Shown here: positions 1 through 12,071 of the stretch, piece by piece
Layout: every line of letters starts with the position of its first letter
How positions within the stretch are numbered: position 1 is the stretch's first letter
NCBI RefSeq assembly: GCF_037975245.1
Contig: NC_092574.1
Location: 4,520,713-4,584,712 of the forward strand
Direction: 5' to 3'
Source: Apostichopus japonicus
Taxonomy: Eukaryota; Echinodermata; Holothuroidea; Aspidochirotida; Stichopodidae
DNA length: 64,000 nucleotides
The notes under the pieces: model-generated
What the model saw: the letters and a program-made list of their open reading frames with translations, nothing else
Told to the model about the DNA's origin: nothing
The model's database searches: none
Program-made: the position numbers and the translations under genes

Positions 1-629
1 TGACTGCTTGGTGAGGAACTGTAGGACATCGGCAAATGTAAGAAAGATGACATTTAGCATAGTTTGAAACATCGCATCCCAATCGACAAAAAAAACCCTA
101 ACAATTACAAGTTGTGAAATAAACAATTATTAAAGTAAAAATTACATATTCATGCCACATTGCATGTTATGTATGACCGTTCTCCTGTTTGCGTGTAGCT
201 TTGCAAAATAGCAATATTATTTGCACCATCAAGTATCGGTTTATAGCAAAATAGCAACATGTATGTACCATTAAGTATCGATTTAATATTGGGTGTTATG
301 TGATCAACATCAATCTCCACTTCTTCACATTTCATTTGACGACAAGTTCATGGAGATGTTTCGGAGAATAGATGTTCTTTCATCGATATTTTGATGCCTT
401 GAAGCTTCTCCCAATGAACGTCAAGGTGAAATCCAAAACTACTGCCGATCCGTTTAACTTGATAAGATATATCCGATGTTTCTCCTTTTGAAAATGATAA
501 AAGAGAAGAGATTACGATATCAATATACCAGCGCGATCTCTTTGAAAAATATAATTATGATCACGTACTTCGAAAACAGTTCGTGTAAACATGCTAATAT
601 CAACGTAATATACCATTTATCCAATTCTA
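1..629. other. No gene recognised
   Basis: AT-rich sequence with only short chance reading frames. No coding similarity, terminal repeat or tandem repeat was recognised on either strand. Confidence 0.5.
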
Positions 630-1855
630 GTGCAGCCACGTGAATCAGCCTCACGTGCTTTACAAACGGTAAGTTATGGCAAACTCCGCAAAAAAAAATT
701 ATATGTTTGTTCTAGTTTTAGCTTTCTTCAGATTATGAGTGGATTCCGGCAAGGTTGCTTGCTCTCGTCCACTCTCTTGAACTTTTTCCTCGAGAAAATC
801 ATGTCGGATGCTCTGGAAATGCACGAAGGGACAGTGAGCATCGGTGGGAGAACATGCACCAACTTACGGTTTGCCGATGACATTGATGCCCTTGCAGGAA
901 AAGAAGAAGAGCTCTCCAGTCTTGTGGAACGCCTCGACAAGACCTCGGCAGCCTACGGGATGGAGATCAATGCACAAAAACCAAGCTGATGACCAATAGC
1001 AGCGATGGCATCAACGTAGAGTCCAAGGGCGTAGGAACGGGGTGGGGTAAAAATCTCATTTGGAGCACCAAATTGCATCTAAGGCCAGCTGAAAATGCAA
1101 AATTATTTACAAAATGGAGTGGGTATTGAAGTGTGCTATATTGCACCAAATTGCATCTGAGGCCACCTGGAAATGTCTTCAGCCCCCCCCCCCCCCACTC
1201 AAAATTACCTTCCTACGCCACGAAAAGTTGGAAACGGTTCAGAGCTTCAATTACCTGAATGGGAGCAATAGTAACAGATGAAGGTTCAAAGCCAGAAATA
1301 CTCTCTAGGATTGCACAGACCACATCAGCAATAACGAAACTGAAGCTAATTTGGAAGGACAGGAACATCACCCTCCGGTCGAAGATCAGACTGATGCGCT
1401 CCCTTGTCACCTCCATATTTCTCTACGCCTGTGAGTCATGGACCCTGACAGCAGACATCGAATGGAGAATACAAGCTGTAGAAATGAGATGTTTCCGCAG
1501 ACTCCTCAGCATATCCTACAGGGACCACATCTTTAATCAAGAAGTGCGGAACAGAATTGGCCAGGCTATCGGGCCCTACGATGACCTCCTCACCATTATG
1601 AAGAAACGAAAACTGAGATGGTATGGCCATGTCACAAGATCGACAGGACTGGCTAAGACGATCCTGCAGGGCATGGTACCGGGAGGAAGAAGGAGTGGCA
1701 TACAGAAAAAGATAGGAGGACAACATCCCAGGGTGGACGGGCCCTCAAATTGCCTGATGCCCTACGAGAGGCCGAGGACAGGAAGTAGTTGCGAGGGCGT
1801 CTGTGGCGCCCCTACGGTCTACCAGACTCCGGGATAGGTGAGGTGAGGTGAGACT
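630..1855 (+). pseudogene. Broken LINE (non-LTR) reverse transcriptase, 3' part
   Basis: The conceptual product shows the C-terminal half of a non-LTR retrotransposon reverse transcriptase. GFRQGCLLS (about 739-765) is RT motif 4-like. LRFADDIDALAG (about 865-900) carries the FADD catalytic box. After an insertion, GAIVTDEGSKPEI, then SIFLYACESWTLTA and RKLRWYGHVTRSTGLAKTIL follow, typical of the thumb and C-terminal region of endonuclease/RT proteins of invertebrate LINEs. The copy is dead: a MITE interrupts it at 1024-1221, there is a frameshift near 1257 where the frame enters GAIVTDEG, and another near 1700 because the final residues run out of the family frame. It ends in short GGTGA tandem units (about 1833-1855), a common LINE tail. 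The 5' half with the endonuclease domain is absent. The clade was not determined. Confidence 0.85.
1024..1221. mobile_element. hAT-type MITE (CAAGGGCGTAGGAA family) inside the LINE
   Basis: The left end CAAGGGCGTAGGAA and right end TTCCTACGCCA match the complete copy at 59965-60333. Internal CACCAAATTGCATCT boxes are shared as well. It interrupts the LINE reading frame between the residues INVESK and KLETVQSF. A clean target-site duplication could not be assigned because the last bases differ from the family end. Confidence 0.75.
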
Positions 1856-3387
1856 AGGAGAGAGGTGGAGAGAGAGAGAGATTGGGGAGAGAGAAAGAAA
1901 GAAATGGAGGGTTAGCCTATATACTTTGACGATGAAAATTTCGAATTGCCATTGTCGACATCTTTTCCACAAAAATCATAATTTCGAAACAAAAATGAAA
2001 TGTTTATGTAAAATGCCCAAAATTAAAATCGTAGACATCTCGGAATTTATGTCGACGTTTTCAGTTGAGATCATAACGACGACATTTTCAGACAAAGAGT
2101 CGAAATTTCGACTGAAGAATCTACTGTATGGTATTGTAACGCTAACTCAGTCTAAGATTCTGGGGCGTCCAAATATTCCCTGCTGAGGACTGGTGGTGGT
2201 ATGGAAACAAATGCGGCTTGGATGGTTGTATGTTAGTAACGACGAGCCTTAAATCTCGCCTTTACATGCAAAAGATATAACACATAGATAAACGAGTAAA
2301 GAACAAGCGCTGTGTAGATTTCGCAATCTATTACTATAACCAGCCACGGTACAAACAATACATCGGCACGAAGCCCTCAATAATAGGTAGAAAAACATGC
2401 ACTTAACGATAATGGTCACAAACGAGGTCTCAATGCCGAAGTAGAGTCCTATAACGATACGTACAAAAGTGTATAAAAGACGAATACAAGACAGATACAA
2501 GTACGACCACAATGGTCGGAGCCAGGGCTACTACCGAACCGAAAGATTCAGATCGGGAGCGAAGACTGGTCACAAGTCTTGAGGTCTGCTTCAGCTGAGC
2601 TGGTGAGCAGACATCACGTGACCTCTAATTATTACGTAATGTAGCCTACGACAAATAGAGGGCGACATATATGATGACCAACGGCATCACAGTATTGTTT
2701 AGTCAATGTCCCTACACTGGTCCACTGCGGGCATCCACAAAACAAAACTGATAATGGCTCTTAAAGAGCGGTGGCGTTGTGACTTCCCCTTGCCCAGAGC
2801 CGTATACGGCTCTGTCCTTCCCCAACGCCGTATGTGTAGATAGTTGCGACATGGAAGGTTTACAGTCACGTGATTGGAAGAACCATTTTGTATTGTTTAC
2901 GAGTGCTATATACATACGCGTGAGTGCGGCGTGACTGTAGTAAACACTACGGTGGGTTGGCGCTGGCGTTAAATGTACCGTTCCCCCTTTGACAGTGGAG
3001 AAAGCAAGTTTTGTTGCTGCTAAATACCTGTTTAACCGTACACTGAGAGATGTGCTGTGTTTTTGTCCTTGGGAATCATAAAAAACTATCGTTAACATGC
3101 TCTATCTGTAAGTATATATATTTACTGTATAGTACCGTGTAAACGCGGGCTAGTATAATTGTAGTTTATCGGTTGATACACCTGGATTTTCGCTAATATA
3201 TTTTCCACGTTTGATGCCGATAGTCAAAGTTTATCGGCGCAGTCAACCTGTGGATTATCGGTTGAAATCTAGGTTTATCTGTCGAAACTCCATATTCGAA
3301 CGATGATCCTGCAGGTTTATCGAACGATAATGAATGAATGAATGACCAAGTGGAAACGAATATGGCGGCGTTTGTTCAGCCAGTCTG
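1856..3387. other. No gene; short GA-rich stretch
   Basis: A GA-rich simple stretch at about 1850-1905 follows the LINE tail. The rest has only short shadow frames, and no terminal repeats or protein similarity were recognised. Confidence 0.45.
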
Positions 3388-3395
3388 TTCTTCAA

Positions 3396-5496
3396 CACTG
3401 GCGGATCCAAGGGGGGGCCAAGGGGGGCCATGGCCCCCCCCCAAAGGTGAGCCAAAAAGTGTTTCCGAACATCCGCTAAATCATATGATTGGAAATTAAA
3501 AAAATCGAGAGGAATAGCAGTGGTAGACTAGTCTTAACCTTTTCGTTTTCTGGTTTAAAATTAAATGCAGAGCTCCCAACTGACCCACAATTCGCGGGAA
3601 TTAGACCCGCATTCTAACACCCAAACCCGCTGACCCGCACAAGCGTCCGAAAAAACCGCATTGTAATTGTCAAGTATACATAAAAAAATTTGGCATCAAA
3701 TTTTGACTTAGCAACCATCATTTCTTTAGCATTTAGCATAATAGAGTATAAAACCTCCTTTACAGCATCATTTGAACCTCAAATTAGCCTATAATTCTTT
3801 TCATTGGGGCGAGCAGCGAACATTTTCATGCCACGGGAAAGAATGAATTATCATCTACTATTCAATTTATTGATGTTACACACAAAAAAATGCATATTTG
3901 TCAGAAAATTTTGGGTGACAAAAGCCTTTCTAAGTGCCACCATTTTACATGTAGGCATCACCAGGATTCCAAAAAAATTCAAAAGGGGGAGGGGGACACC
4001 CCCTCCCCTTATACCCCTCCCCCAGCAGTGGCGGCGGAACCGGGGGGCTCAGCCCCCCAATGAAAAAGTTGAGGGGGCAAATGCATGATAAGCCCCCGAA
4101 TATTTACCAAGGCTCCGAAACGTGCATCTGCCCATTTTTCAATGCATACTTGTCGATCTGTCCGATGCACACGTATACTATATAGGTGTAATAATTTTAG
4201 TAATTGCTGGGGGACCCTCGGCCCGTCCCCTGGCTATAGACCACATTGTCACCCCAACCGCGTCTTCATGCCCCGTGAAAAGTGGAAGCAGTGAGTGTGA
4301 GTACCGGTAAGCGTAACACAACTTCGTCTTAGGCCAATGACTTGCCTCATTTCAGCCAGTTCTCCAACATCCCCTTACTTAGCGGTGGAGCGTATATATA
4401 CACAGTCAGGGGGCGGATGCCCCCCCCCCCCCGGACGGACGGACTCAAATGGACTGCTGGCGCCCTTTTCAGCTTTTCACTACTTTTTACTTATTCGCGA
4501 TTATTGACTATTTTATTGCGCTCTTATATACCTATTGACATTTGTCATATTCTGTTGGTGTAATTTTCCGACAAAATGGCGATGACACCTATTTATTCTC
4601 CGTTTATCTGCAAATTAGCAAGGCCCGGAAAGGGTCATTTCCTGCAATCTAGGGAGTATCTTTATCCAAAATGTTTCTGTACGCTCCGCGCCAACCTGTG
4701 GTGGCGCTCCGCTTATAGTGTTGCAAGCGCCCCTACAGACCATTCTTGCCCCCCCCCCCTGACCAATACCCCAAGCTCCGCCACTGCCCTTACCACACTC
4801 AAAAACGTCTTTGCGAGTACACTACGAGTAATAGCTACTCTCTTAAAGCACCATCGAATATACAAAATTACAATGGTTTTACAGACTTTTACGTGCAATC
4901 TGCAGACTTGAGACCCATATTTTAGGGCTAGGTATTCGCAGCATAAAACACTCGGGAAGTGCCGTTTCCGGCCATCTGGGGGTTTGAAAAAACCCAAAAT
5001 TTTCTTGTTCGCTCCGCGCCAACCGATGGTGGCGCTCCGCTTAGATAGTCTCCATACATTAGCCCCCCCAATAATTTTTCCGTTCCGCCACGCCTGTCAC
5101 CCAGGACGGCGATTCGTGGCATGGACCAGCATTTGCCTCCTCAAGAGTTGGGAGCTATGTAAATGTATGAGCATGAGGATTTACAGTTTAACACAATTTT
5201 GCAGTTACAGGCTGGTTGTAAGAAATTTATAACCTATGAGAAATAAAATTTCTTGAGAAAGATGATCCCAACTTTGTTTTATAAATATTTTAGAAAATTA
5301 CACCTGGGAAACATTTTTTTTAGAAGTAAATTAACATCACCATTGTACACTTTTGTCGCACCAAATTGCATCTGAGGGCATTCAGCAATAGAAAATTTTC
5401 GAAGGCGAGGGGGCCCCCCTCCCCTTACACCCCTCCCCCATATCACTCTAATGCCACTTTGGCCCCTCCCAAACAAAGGCCCTGGATCCGCCAGTG
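3396..5496. mobile_element. hAT-type non-autonomous element (CACTGGCGGATCCA ends)
   Basis: Terminal inverted repeats CACTGGCGGATCCA and TGGATCCGCCAGTG are flanked by the perfect 8-bp duplication TTCTTCAA at 3388-3395 and 5497-5504. The ends, the TSD length and the G/C-rich subterminal runs fit hAT-superfamily MITEs. No transposase is encoded. A second hAT element (4026-5096) sits inside it, so the element itself is only about 1.0 kb. A GCACCAAATTGCATCT box and a CCCCTCCCCC box are shared with other families in the window. Confidence 0.9.
4026..5096. mobile_element. hAT-type element (CAGTGGCGGCGGAACC family), copy 1
   Basis: The left end is CAGTGGCGGCGGAACC and the right end CCGTTCCGCCACGCCTG. 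The 8-bp flanks TCCCCCAG (4018-4025) and TCACCCAG (5097-5104) differ at one position. It lies inside the CACTGGCGGATCCA element and is the same family as 30306-31982. Near its right end (about 4951-5050) is a cassette with the box TGGTGGCGCTCCGCTTA that recurs in other families. No transposase frame was found. Confidence 0.88.
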
Positions 5497-5504
5497 TTCT
5501 TCAA

Positions 5505-6492
5505 TACCCAGCTTCTAATAAGAGAAGATCAGAGGCAGAGCAAGACAACAATGCAGCAGATAAAACCTGCATCCTTGTAGTAATCCAAAATCAAAAAAAA
5601 TGTCACGTGTACGAAACACACGAATGGCGCTGAGCCATTGTAATTTGCTTCAATGATATTAAATATGTCAAGGAGTTTCCCGAAAAGAAAGGATTTATCA
5701 GATTATTTGAAGTGGTTCGATTTCCGTAGGTTACCTTGAACTAAACAGTTAACGGTCGCGCTAGTCGAAGAAACTAAGAAATGATGCACGACACGTAAGA
5801 AGAAACTTCAGAATGTTGAATAAACATTTAACAACATAACGTAATTAACTTTTTTTTATCTCTGCAAAAAAGTGCTGTTAAAGGGAAATTTCGGTGTCTC
5901 GGCTGTTGATTGTTAAACGAAATTGCCGGAAATCGTTTACATACTTTGGTCAAAATCACATATATTTTTTTTAATTGTAAGTTTTAGATATATTGTAAAT
6001 ACTTCTGCAACAACAGAGTTAATAAAGAATGTCATCGTGGCAGAGAAGCCGAAAGTGTTTTGTTTTCTTTAAAGACATTTCCCCGGCTTATACACACCAT
6101 TTTTTATTTGCAAATTTTTGCATTTTGATAAAATTCTAAACACAGAACACATTAGGCCTAATAACTTAGGAAACGTTCAAAATTAATAACAGTTAAGTAT
6201 AAATCAACATGAAAATTGCACTAGAAACTTAAAACTTTCGAAAATCATCTGACTATATTGCATGATTATTTCACACTGACCATACTCACTTCCACTTCCC
6301 TCGTGTAAAGGAGAATTTAGAAATTAAAAGAAGATTATATTCAATCAACCATAAGGACACTATATTGAGATCAGCAGAGTGGTAGGGAAGGGGAGGCAAC
6401 CGAACAATAAAAGTGGTTCTTGCTAAACGAATGCATATTAACTGAGTACACTAGAACTCACTACTCAGCCGATATGGGAACGTTTTGGGTCG
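5505..6492. other. No gene recognised
   Basis: AT-rich intergenic sequence without long frames, terminal repeats or tandem structure that I could recognise. Confidence 0.45.
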
Positions 6493-7823
6493 CAGGGGCG
6501 TATCCAGGGGGGGGGCGCAACCGGCGCGCGCCCCCCCTATTGGAAAAAAAAAGTTTAGCAAAAAAAAAAAAAAAAAAAATTGATGACGACCTTTATGTGA
6601 GATGTCGGTGATCGCTCAACCCCCCCCCCCCCCGCTCCCGTATGCTTTATTTTTTGTTTGCCAAGAAAAGGTTCTGGCGAAGTTCGGCGGCATAATAGTT
6701 TTAGAAACATAGATGGTAATTGTGTTTGTATTATCACTATAAACACTAAGTGACATGCCAGCCATACTAAATTGTGCATTTTGTGTCCATATTTACTGGA
6801 AATGTTGCTTATTATTAAGGTCGAAAAATGGATCACATATGGCCATGGGCGGCGATCCTGGGTGGAGGGGGGATATATCCCCCATGAAAATGGGTGGAGG
6901 GGATGTAATGCACCATATCCCCCCCCCACCAAATGCCAGGGATAAGAATATTTTCATGCCTACATTTATGCATCTTCGTTAATGTACGGCTCTTTTTTAG
7001 CTTCATTTCTCGCCTACCATAAACGCAGTGTGATCTTTTCAAATAAAGCGTCTTTATAAAGCAAAAATAGTTGACTGTAGGCTTCATTGGCCCTATAACA
7101 ACAAAATGTATTATTGCGCCCACGGTATTGATATAGTACATATATGCACCCTCATAGTATTCATATAGGCCCTATAGTAGGCCTACACACGTACATGTTC
7201 CCTCGAACAGCTGAGAATCTCATGTAACCAGGGTAATGCTTAATACACGTTTCACCTGGATGCCCTAGCAATCGGTACCTAGGAATGTCACTATGTGTAA
7301 TTGTGTATTGCATGTGTATAGGCCTATAATAGCCTGCATGAGGCCATTTTCTTCATCGAATAATATAAAAGAGCTCTCGAACATTTTAACGTTGCGCCTG
7401 AAACAAGATTGACAGGGGCAATTTTCCCAAAATAACACCCGAAATTAAAAAAAAAGTATTTTGGATCCTGAATATGAGATATTTCGGACATGACATCCCT
7501 AATTTAAAGTTGGGTATATGCCGCTTGGAAACCTCGGGAAGTGCCGTTTCCGGCCATCTAGAGGGTTTGTTAATCCCAAAATTTTCTTGTACGCTTCGCG
7601 CCAACTCATGGTGGCTCTACGCTTAGATAGTCAACAAGGTCATATCCCCCCCCCCCCCCCACTCGGAAGTACTGATCGCCGCCCATGCATATGACACCAT
7701 TTTGCATTTCAGCCCTTCTTCGAAAGCAAAAATTGTACACCCCTCCCCTTAGACCCATCCCCCAGGACGGTGATCATTCATGCCTGGCGCCCCCCCTATT
7801 GGAAAATCCTGGATACGCCCCTG
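6493..7823. mobile_element. hAT-type element (CAGGGGCGTATCCAGG ends)
   Basis: The ends CAGGGGCGTATCCAGG and CCTGGATACGCCCCTG form an inverted repeat, with G/C runs just inside and the matched internal strings CGCCCCCCCTATTGGAAAA on both sides. GGGTCG directly flanks both ends, consistent with an 8-bp duplication (TTGGGTCG on the left) that lost two bases on the right. A second element is nested at 6844-7687. No coding capacity. Confidence 0.85.
6844..7687. mobile_element. hAT-type element (CATGGGCGGCGATC ends), nested
   Basis: The inverted ends CATGGGCGGCGATC and GATCGCCGCCCATG are flanked by CATATGGC (6836-6843) and CATATGAC (7688-7695), an 8-bp duplication with one mismatch. It contains the shared GTGCCGTTTCCGGCCATCT cassette at about 7532-7634. 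It was inserted into the CAGGGGCGTATCC element and is therefore younger. Confidence 0.87.
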
Positions 7824-8769
7824 GGGTCGTTTGTTCCATTCAATATTGGTATACATATATCACCGATTCTGCGATACTATATATGATAATTCACAACATA
7901 CAAGCGCATTCAATTATGGTGCCGTTCATATGGTGACGTGTAAAGGGCTGTTAGTCTCATTTTATAAAGCCACATAAAAATGGCTCATACAGAACGAGCA
8001 AGCACAAGTTTACAACAAGCTACTCATTAAAAGGAGGTCTCGTAGCACGAATATGTTGACCACTATATCCGAGTGCTATACACTTCTAGGCCTAAGGTTA
8101 GATCTATAGCTACATCTGTTACTATTGTTTAATCCCATAGCAACCGCAAACTCGCCGTACGGTCGTTGTTAGACTGATGTGCGATAAGTGTACACTATAT
8201 CTAGACCCCTTTATACTTTTTTTTTGCACGTACTGTATATATTTATTTTTTGCACAATGTGTCTCCTGTATACGTAGTGCAACAATATTTAATACTTATG
8301 TAACTAAACAAACACCAAACGAAATATTAAGAACTTGTTCACGTGATATTTGTTGACAATTGTTGCTTATCAATACGCTATTCGTTGACGGGCCGATAAA
8401 AGTACCTAATTAGAAAGACCTTTTGCTTGGCTGTAGAGGTTACAGTATATATATATATCTAATCTAACACTGTTCCCCAAAGCAATCTCACTCTTTCTGA
8501 CCAATTAAGAATGTTGCAAATACGAGAACATCATACAAATTTCGTGGGTTTGAGTCATGATATTCTCCGATTGACAGACAATATTATTTTCAAACCTTAG
8601 TACTACAATAAAAGTTTCCATATTTAGCATTGTTGGGTTGCAGTTTAGTTGTTTAATCTTACAACTGGGCGCCCAAAGTAAACTCATATCTCTGATTAAC
8701 ATATTGCATACATATCAAATATTGCAAACACTGTGACGAAAAATGTTGGTATCATTTCTAAGTTGAAAC
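7824..8769. other. No gene recognised
   Basis: AT-rich sequence with a short TA run at about 8444-8460. No coding or terminal-repeat signal was found. Confidence 0.45.
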
Positions 8770-9460
8770 ACTATACTTTCCTCAGAATATTCTTAGAATG
8801 CTTTACCAAACATTAGTTTCCCCATTTTTCATATTGCTCTATAATCTGGTCTGGCACCCATAATGTTTATCTTCAACGTCTTGAAATCATACAAAAGAAA
8901 GTCATTCGTCATATAACTCATTCTGAATATCGTGGACACACACCAGTTCACTTTTCAAATTGCTCAACTTATTAAAATTTAGCGATATTGTTAGGCTGAA
9001 TGTAGCCACATTCTTTTATAAGGCTTGGAATGGCTTACTTCCTGCAGTCTTTCATGACTTCTTTACTATTAACAGCGCCATACATAGTCACCGCACTAGA
9101 AGTGCCGGCCAAGCACACCACAACTTATGTAATACAACATTCGGTACGTTAAGTTTAAAGAATCGTGCTATGAGGACATGGAATTACTGCTACTATAAAA
9201 TCTAAACCATCTAAAGTAACATTTAGAAAACGTTAAAAAAGAAGTAATTTCTCAGTATTGATACATCGTTTATATCGAGTGTTATTAAGTATTCCTTGCA
9301 GTAAATATATTTTCATTTATGTATATAATGTATTTTTTTTCTTTCTTTCTTGGGAGTCCTTTACCTTGTTAAGCCTGAATTGGCTTCTTAGAGGACTTCC
9401 CTCCACATGTATATATTTATTATCTGTAAAAATCAAATAAATCAAATCAATCAATCATTT
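8770..9460 (+). pseudogene. Decayed LINE reverse transcriptase tail (CR1/L2-like)
   Basis: Translated in several frames, the sequence gives fragments typical of the far C-terminus of a non-LTR reverse transcriptase: LYQTLVSPFF, then RLEIIQKKVIRHITHSEYRGHTP, then DIVRLNVATFFYKAWNGLLP and IHSHRTRSA. The pieces are in order but separated by frameshifts and stops. The copy ends in an ATCAAAT/ATCAATC tandem tail at about 9430-9457, the usual 3' end of CR1-like elements. The clade assignment rests on recognising these C-terminal motifs and is tentative. Confidence 0.7.
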
Positions 9461-10637
9461 GTAGGAGAGAGTCAATTCCACAAGTATCTCACATTGAACA
9501 CCATCGGAAAGTAGGGAAAAGCAAATGCGCCAATTTTTCCATATAGATCTAGGCCTTCACAGTAATATTCCCTGTAATCAATTAGCTATATAGATCACAA
9601 TCCTGTTCGGGAAAGCGTTCAAAATGAGCTGTTGAAAAAAATGTCAAAGTTTTGAAACCTAGTACACGAAGTTCTAGTTTCGAATAGGCTTTCTGTCATT
9701 GGCGATCTATTGCTTTTTGTGTGTACACCCGTCACAAAGTTTGTCAAATGACAAACAGCTGAAGTGTCTTACCAGATCCGCGAATGTCTCACAAACACAT
9801 TGCGGTGACTAAGTTACCATTTTCCAGACAGTAGAACGAAATCGGAACGGCATATGAATGGTGAAAATTGCCCGTTTTAAAGCTACAACGTTTGGGTATA
9901 AGCTATTATTTTTTAAGTAGATTTTTGGTACTTACTATACTTTTAACGCTTACCATGCGTCCCAGTGTATGAAACAAATACTCAGTAGGCCGAAGTAATA
10001 CCAGGGAGCTGCTAGAGTAGCAGCTCCCTGGTAATACTAAGTTTGTAATAATACTAGCCATATAGCTAGGCCTATGCCCCTAAAGGCTACATGCCTAGTC
10101 TAGGTTAAGGCTAAAGTTTTGGGCAGAAATCTGTTTACTACTGGTCCTAGCCTGAAGCCCTGGACCTAAACTAACACTTCTCTTAATTATAATAAAGTTG
10201 GTTGGCTTAATTGCAGAATACTCCACAACACAAAGCTCAACGCTGTAGCTGGCTTCACTGTCCCACTCATGGCGGTGTAGCCACAACAGCATAATAATAG
10301 TTTGAATACATTGAACTTGGCATTTCTCGCATTGAACTTTCCCATGCATATTTTAGTTTCATCTAAGGTCCCATAGCAGGCCTTATAATTATAACAATGT
10401 AATGATAGTTCAAGGAAGGCCAAAAAAATGAACCATCCTGACAGTGAAGCCATGCACAACAGCATATGATACAGATCAAACTTCTTTATTTTTGGCGTTT
10501 GTCCTTGTATCTAACTTCCCTATGCATAAATGAACTGATGGTGTAATCAGTGTAGTCACAACAGCATGATACATTGGACTTATTTTACTTTAAGCTTTTC
10601 TCTGTATATTACTACAATTACTATGACTCACTAGGCA
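9461..10637. other. No gene; contains a short flanked hairpin
   Basis: No coding signal. The only structured item is the hairpin at 10002-10030, listed separately. Confidence 0.45.
10002..10030. repeat. 29-bp perfect hairpin with 7-bp flanking duplication
   Basis: Arms CAGGGAGCTGCT and AGCAGCTCCCTG are perfectly complementary around a 5-nt loop (AGAGT). GTAATAC flanks both sides directly (9995-10001 and 10031-10037). A second locus with the same CAGGGAG/CTCCCTG ends and its own 7-bp duplication lies at 51950-51983. This looks like an extremely short MITE. Confidence 0.75.
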
Positions 10638-10660
10638 AAGGGGTGGGCAACCTTTTTGAA

Positions 10661-11286
10661 GGGTGTTACTAAAACGAATGACAATTGCGTTACACATAAC
10701 GAATGACAATATGTTGTACACACTAAAAAATTGCGTTGACTAAAACGAATGACAGTAATGACAGAACAGACATTTGCTTCAACCGGATATCACAGTTCAG
10801 ACTTCGTGGGCATCTAGATCTAGTAAAGTACGGACAAGATAAAAACGCACCTTATAGTAAGCGAAATTGTAAGTCTGATTTAAAAAAAAAAATTTAACGT
10901 CATTTTTCCGATATTAATTGTTAGAAACTAACAATACTATAATCTTGAAACGGCTTCAGATATATTTCTATATAAATCTACAGAGGTAAAAAGCACAGCA
11001 CTCAAGCGCATTCTCACACACAAACTTTCCCTGTGGTTTCTATCCGTAAATTACACCAAAACCCTGCAACCACGTAACATGCGATTTTCCTCAAATCATT
11101 TTTGCGCAGAAAACCAATAACCGCATTTACTCCACTCCGTTAATCATTCTATCTCTTCTCAATACTGTCCTTCGGTGTCATTCGTTGTCATTCGCCTTCA
11201 TTCGCTGTCATTCGCAAATGATAATTAACCCTGTACAAAGTCAATTGTCATTCGGCCATTCGCTGTAATTCGTTTTAGTTTGTCCC
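10661..11286. mobile_element. MITE with 8-bp TSD and CGAATGACA subterminal repeats, copy 1
   Basis: The left end GGGTGTTACTAAAACGAATG and the right end, read on the other strand, GGGACAAACTAAAACGAATT form imperfect inverted repeats. TTTTTGAA is duplicated at 10653-10660 and 11287-11294. The nonamer CGAATGACA occurs about three times near the left end, and its complement TGTCATTCG about four times near the right end, as expected of transposase-binding subterminal repeats. A second copy is at 31191-31787. It could belong to hAT or P, which both make 8-bp duplications; no transposase is present. Confidence 0.88.
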
Positions 11287-11299
11287 TTTTTGAATGTAT

Positions 11300-12053
11300 T
11301 GTTATGAAATAGTGATACCATCTCTTTGATGTTACCGAGAAACTCCATCGAGACACCTTACAGGCCTCTTATGTATTTATCTAGGTCATGGATTCAGTTT
11401 TCCCACGAGAAGTTTTTAACTATCTTATTGAATCTTGGTACAGGGCCTTTTCCCAAAATAGATTCCATTATGTCTGTGGAACATTCAAGAAGGTTCTCTC
11501 ACGTGGTATGGAAGTTTCCATAGAAAGGGGATGGACTTCCAAACTCCCAACCAATCAGGGCAGATCAGTGCCAGCGCACTTATTTTTATATCATTAAGCT
11601 AATACAGGATGGTCAGGTTATTGGCTGCCTACTGATTATGCGCAGAGGGATTTTGTAGAAGTAAGGGTTTAAAAGTAAAAGGAGGCCGAAAGTTTTGGCA
11701 CTCCGTCAGCAAAGTTTATCACTCTGTCAGCAAATTTATCACTTGGTCAGCAAATTTATCACTCCGCCGAAAGTTCATCACTCCTAATTGTTTAATTGAC
11801 GGAGTCAAGTCAAGTCAAATCATTGTAATTGAGTTTTATTTGTAAAGAGAATCGACAGAGAAGAAATTATACCGAATCATTAATCAAATCCTATCTCGTC
11901 AAATTGTTTTTTGTGTGAAGTCATTGTTTTCTTCCGTTCGAGACATCTCCTGAAGAAGCATAAATACGGCATCAAGATATCCCAGTACCTTTCTATCGCG
12001 AGTCCCGATGTAGTAATTACCATCGGAGGAGCCGGGCTCGTCACAATATTACA
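11300..12053 (+). repeat. 5' LTR
   Basis: Begins TGTTATGAAATAG and ends ACAATATTACA. It includes a small cluster of near-repeats around 11700-11785 (units like CTCCGTCAGCAAATTTATCA). Two short frames of 65 and 69 codons inside it recur identically in the 3' LTR and are not genes. Confidence 0.95.
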
Positions 12054-12071
12054 TGGTGGAGATCGGTTGCT
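12054..12071 (+). promoter_or_regulatory. Putative primer binding site
   Basis: TGGTGGAGATCGG begins immediately after the 5' LTR CA end. The leading TGG pairs with the CCA end of a tRNA, as in most Ty3/gypsy elements. The tRNA was not identified. Confidence 0.6.

Noticed and set aside
11326-11597. Two overlapping 65- and 69-codon frames repeated identically at 19876-20147
   Set aside because: They lie within the two LTRs and show no domain; duplication is explained by the LTRs.
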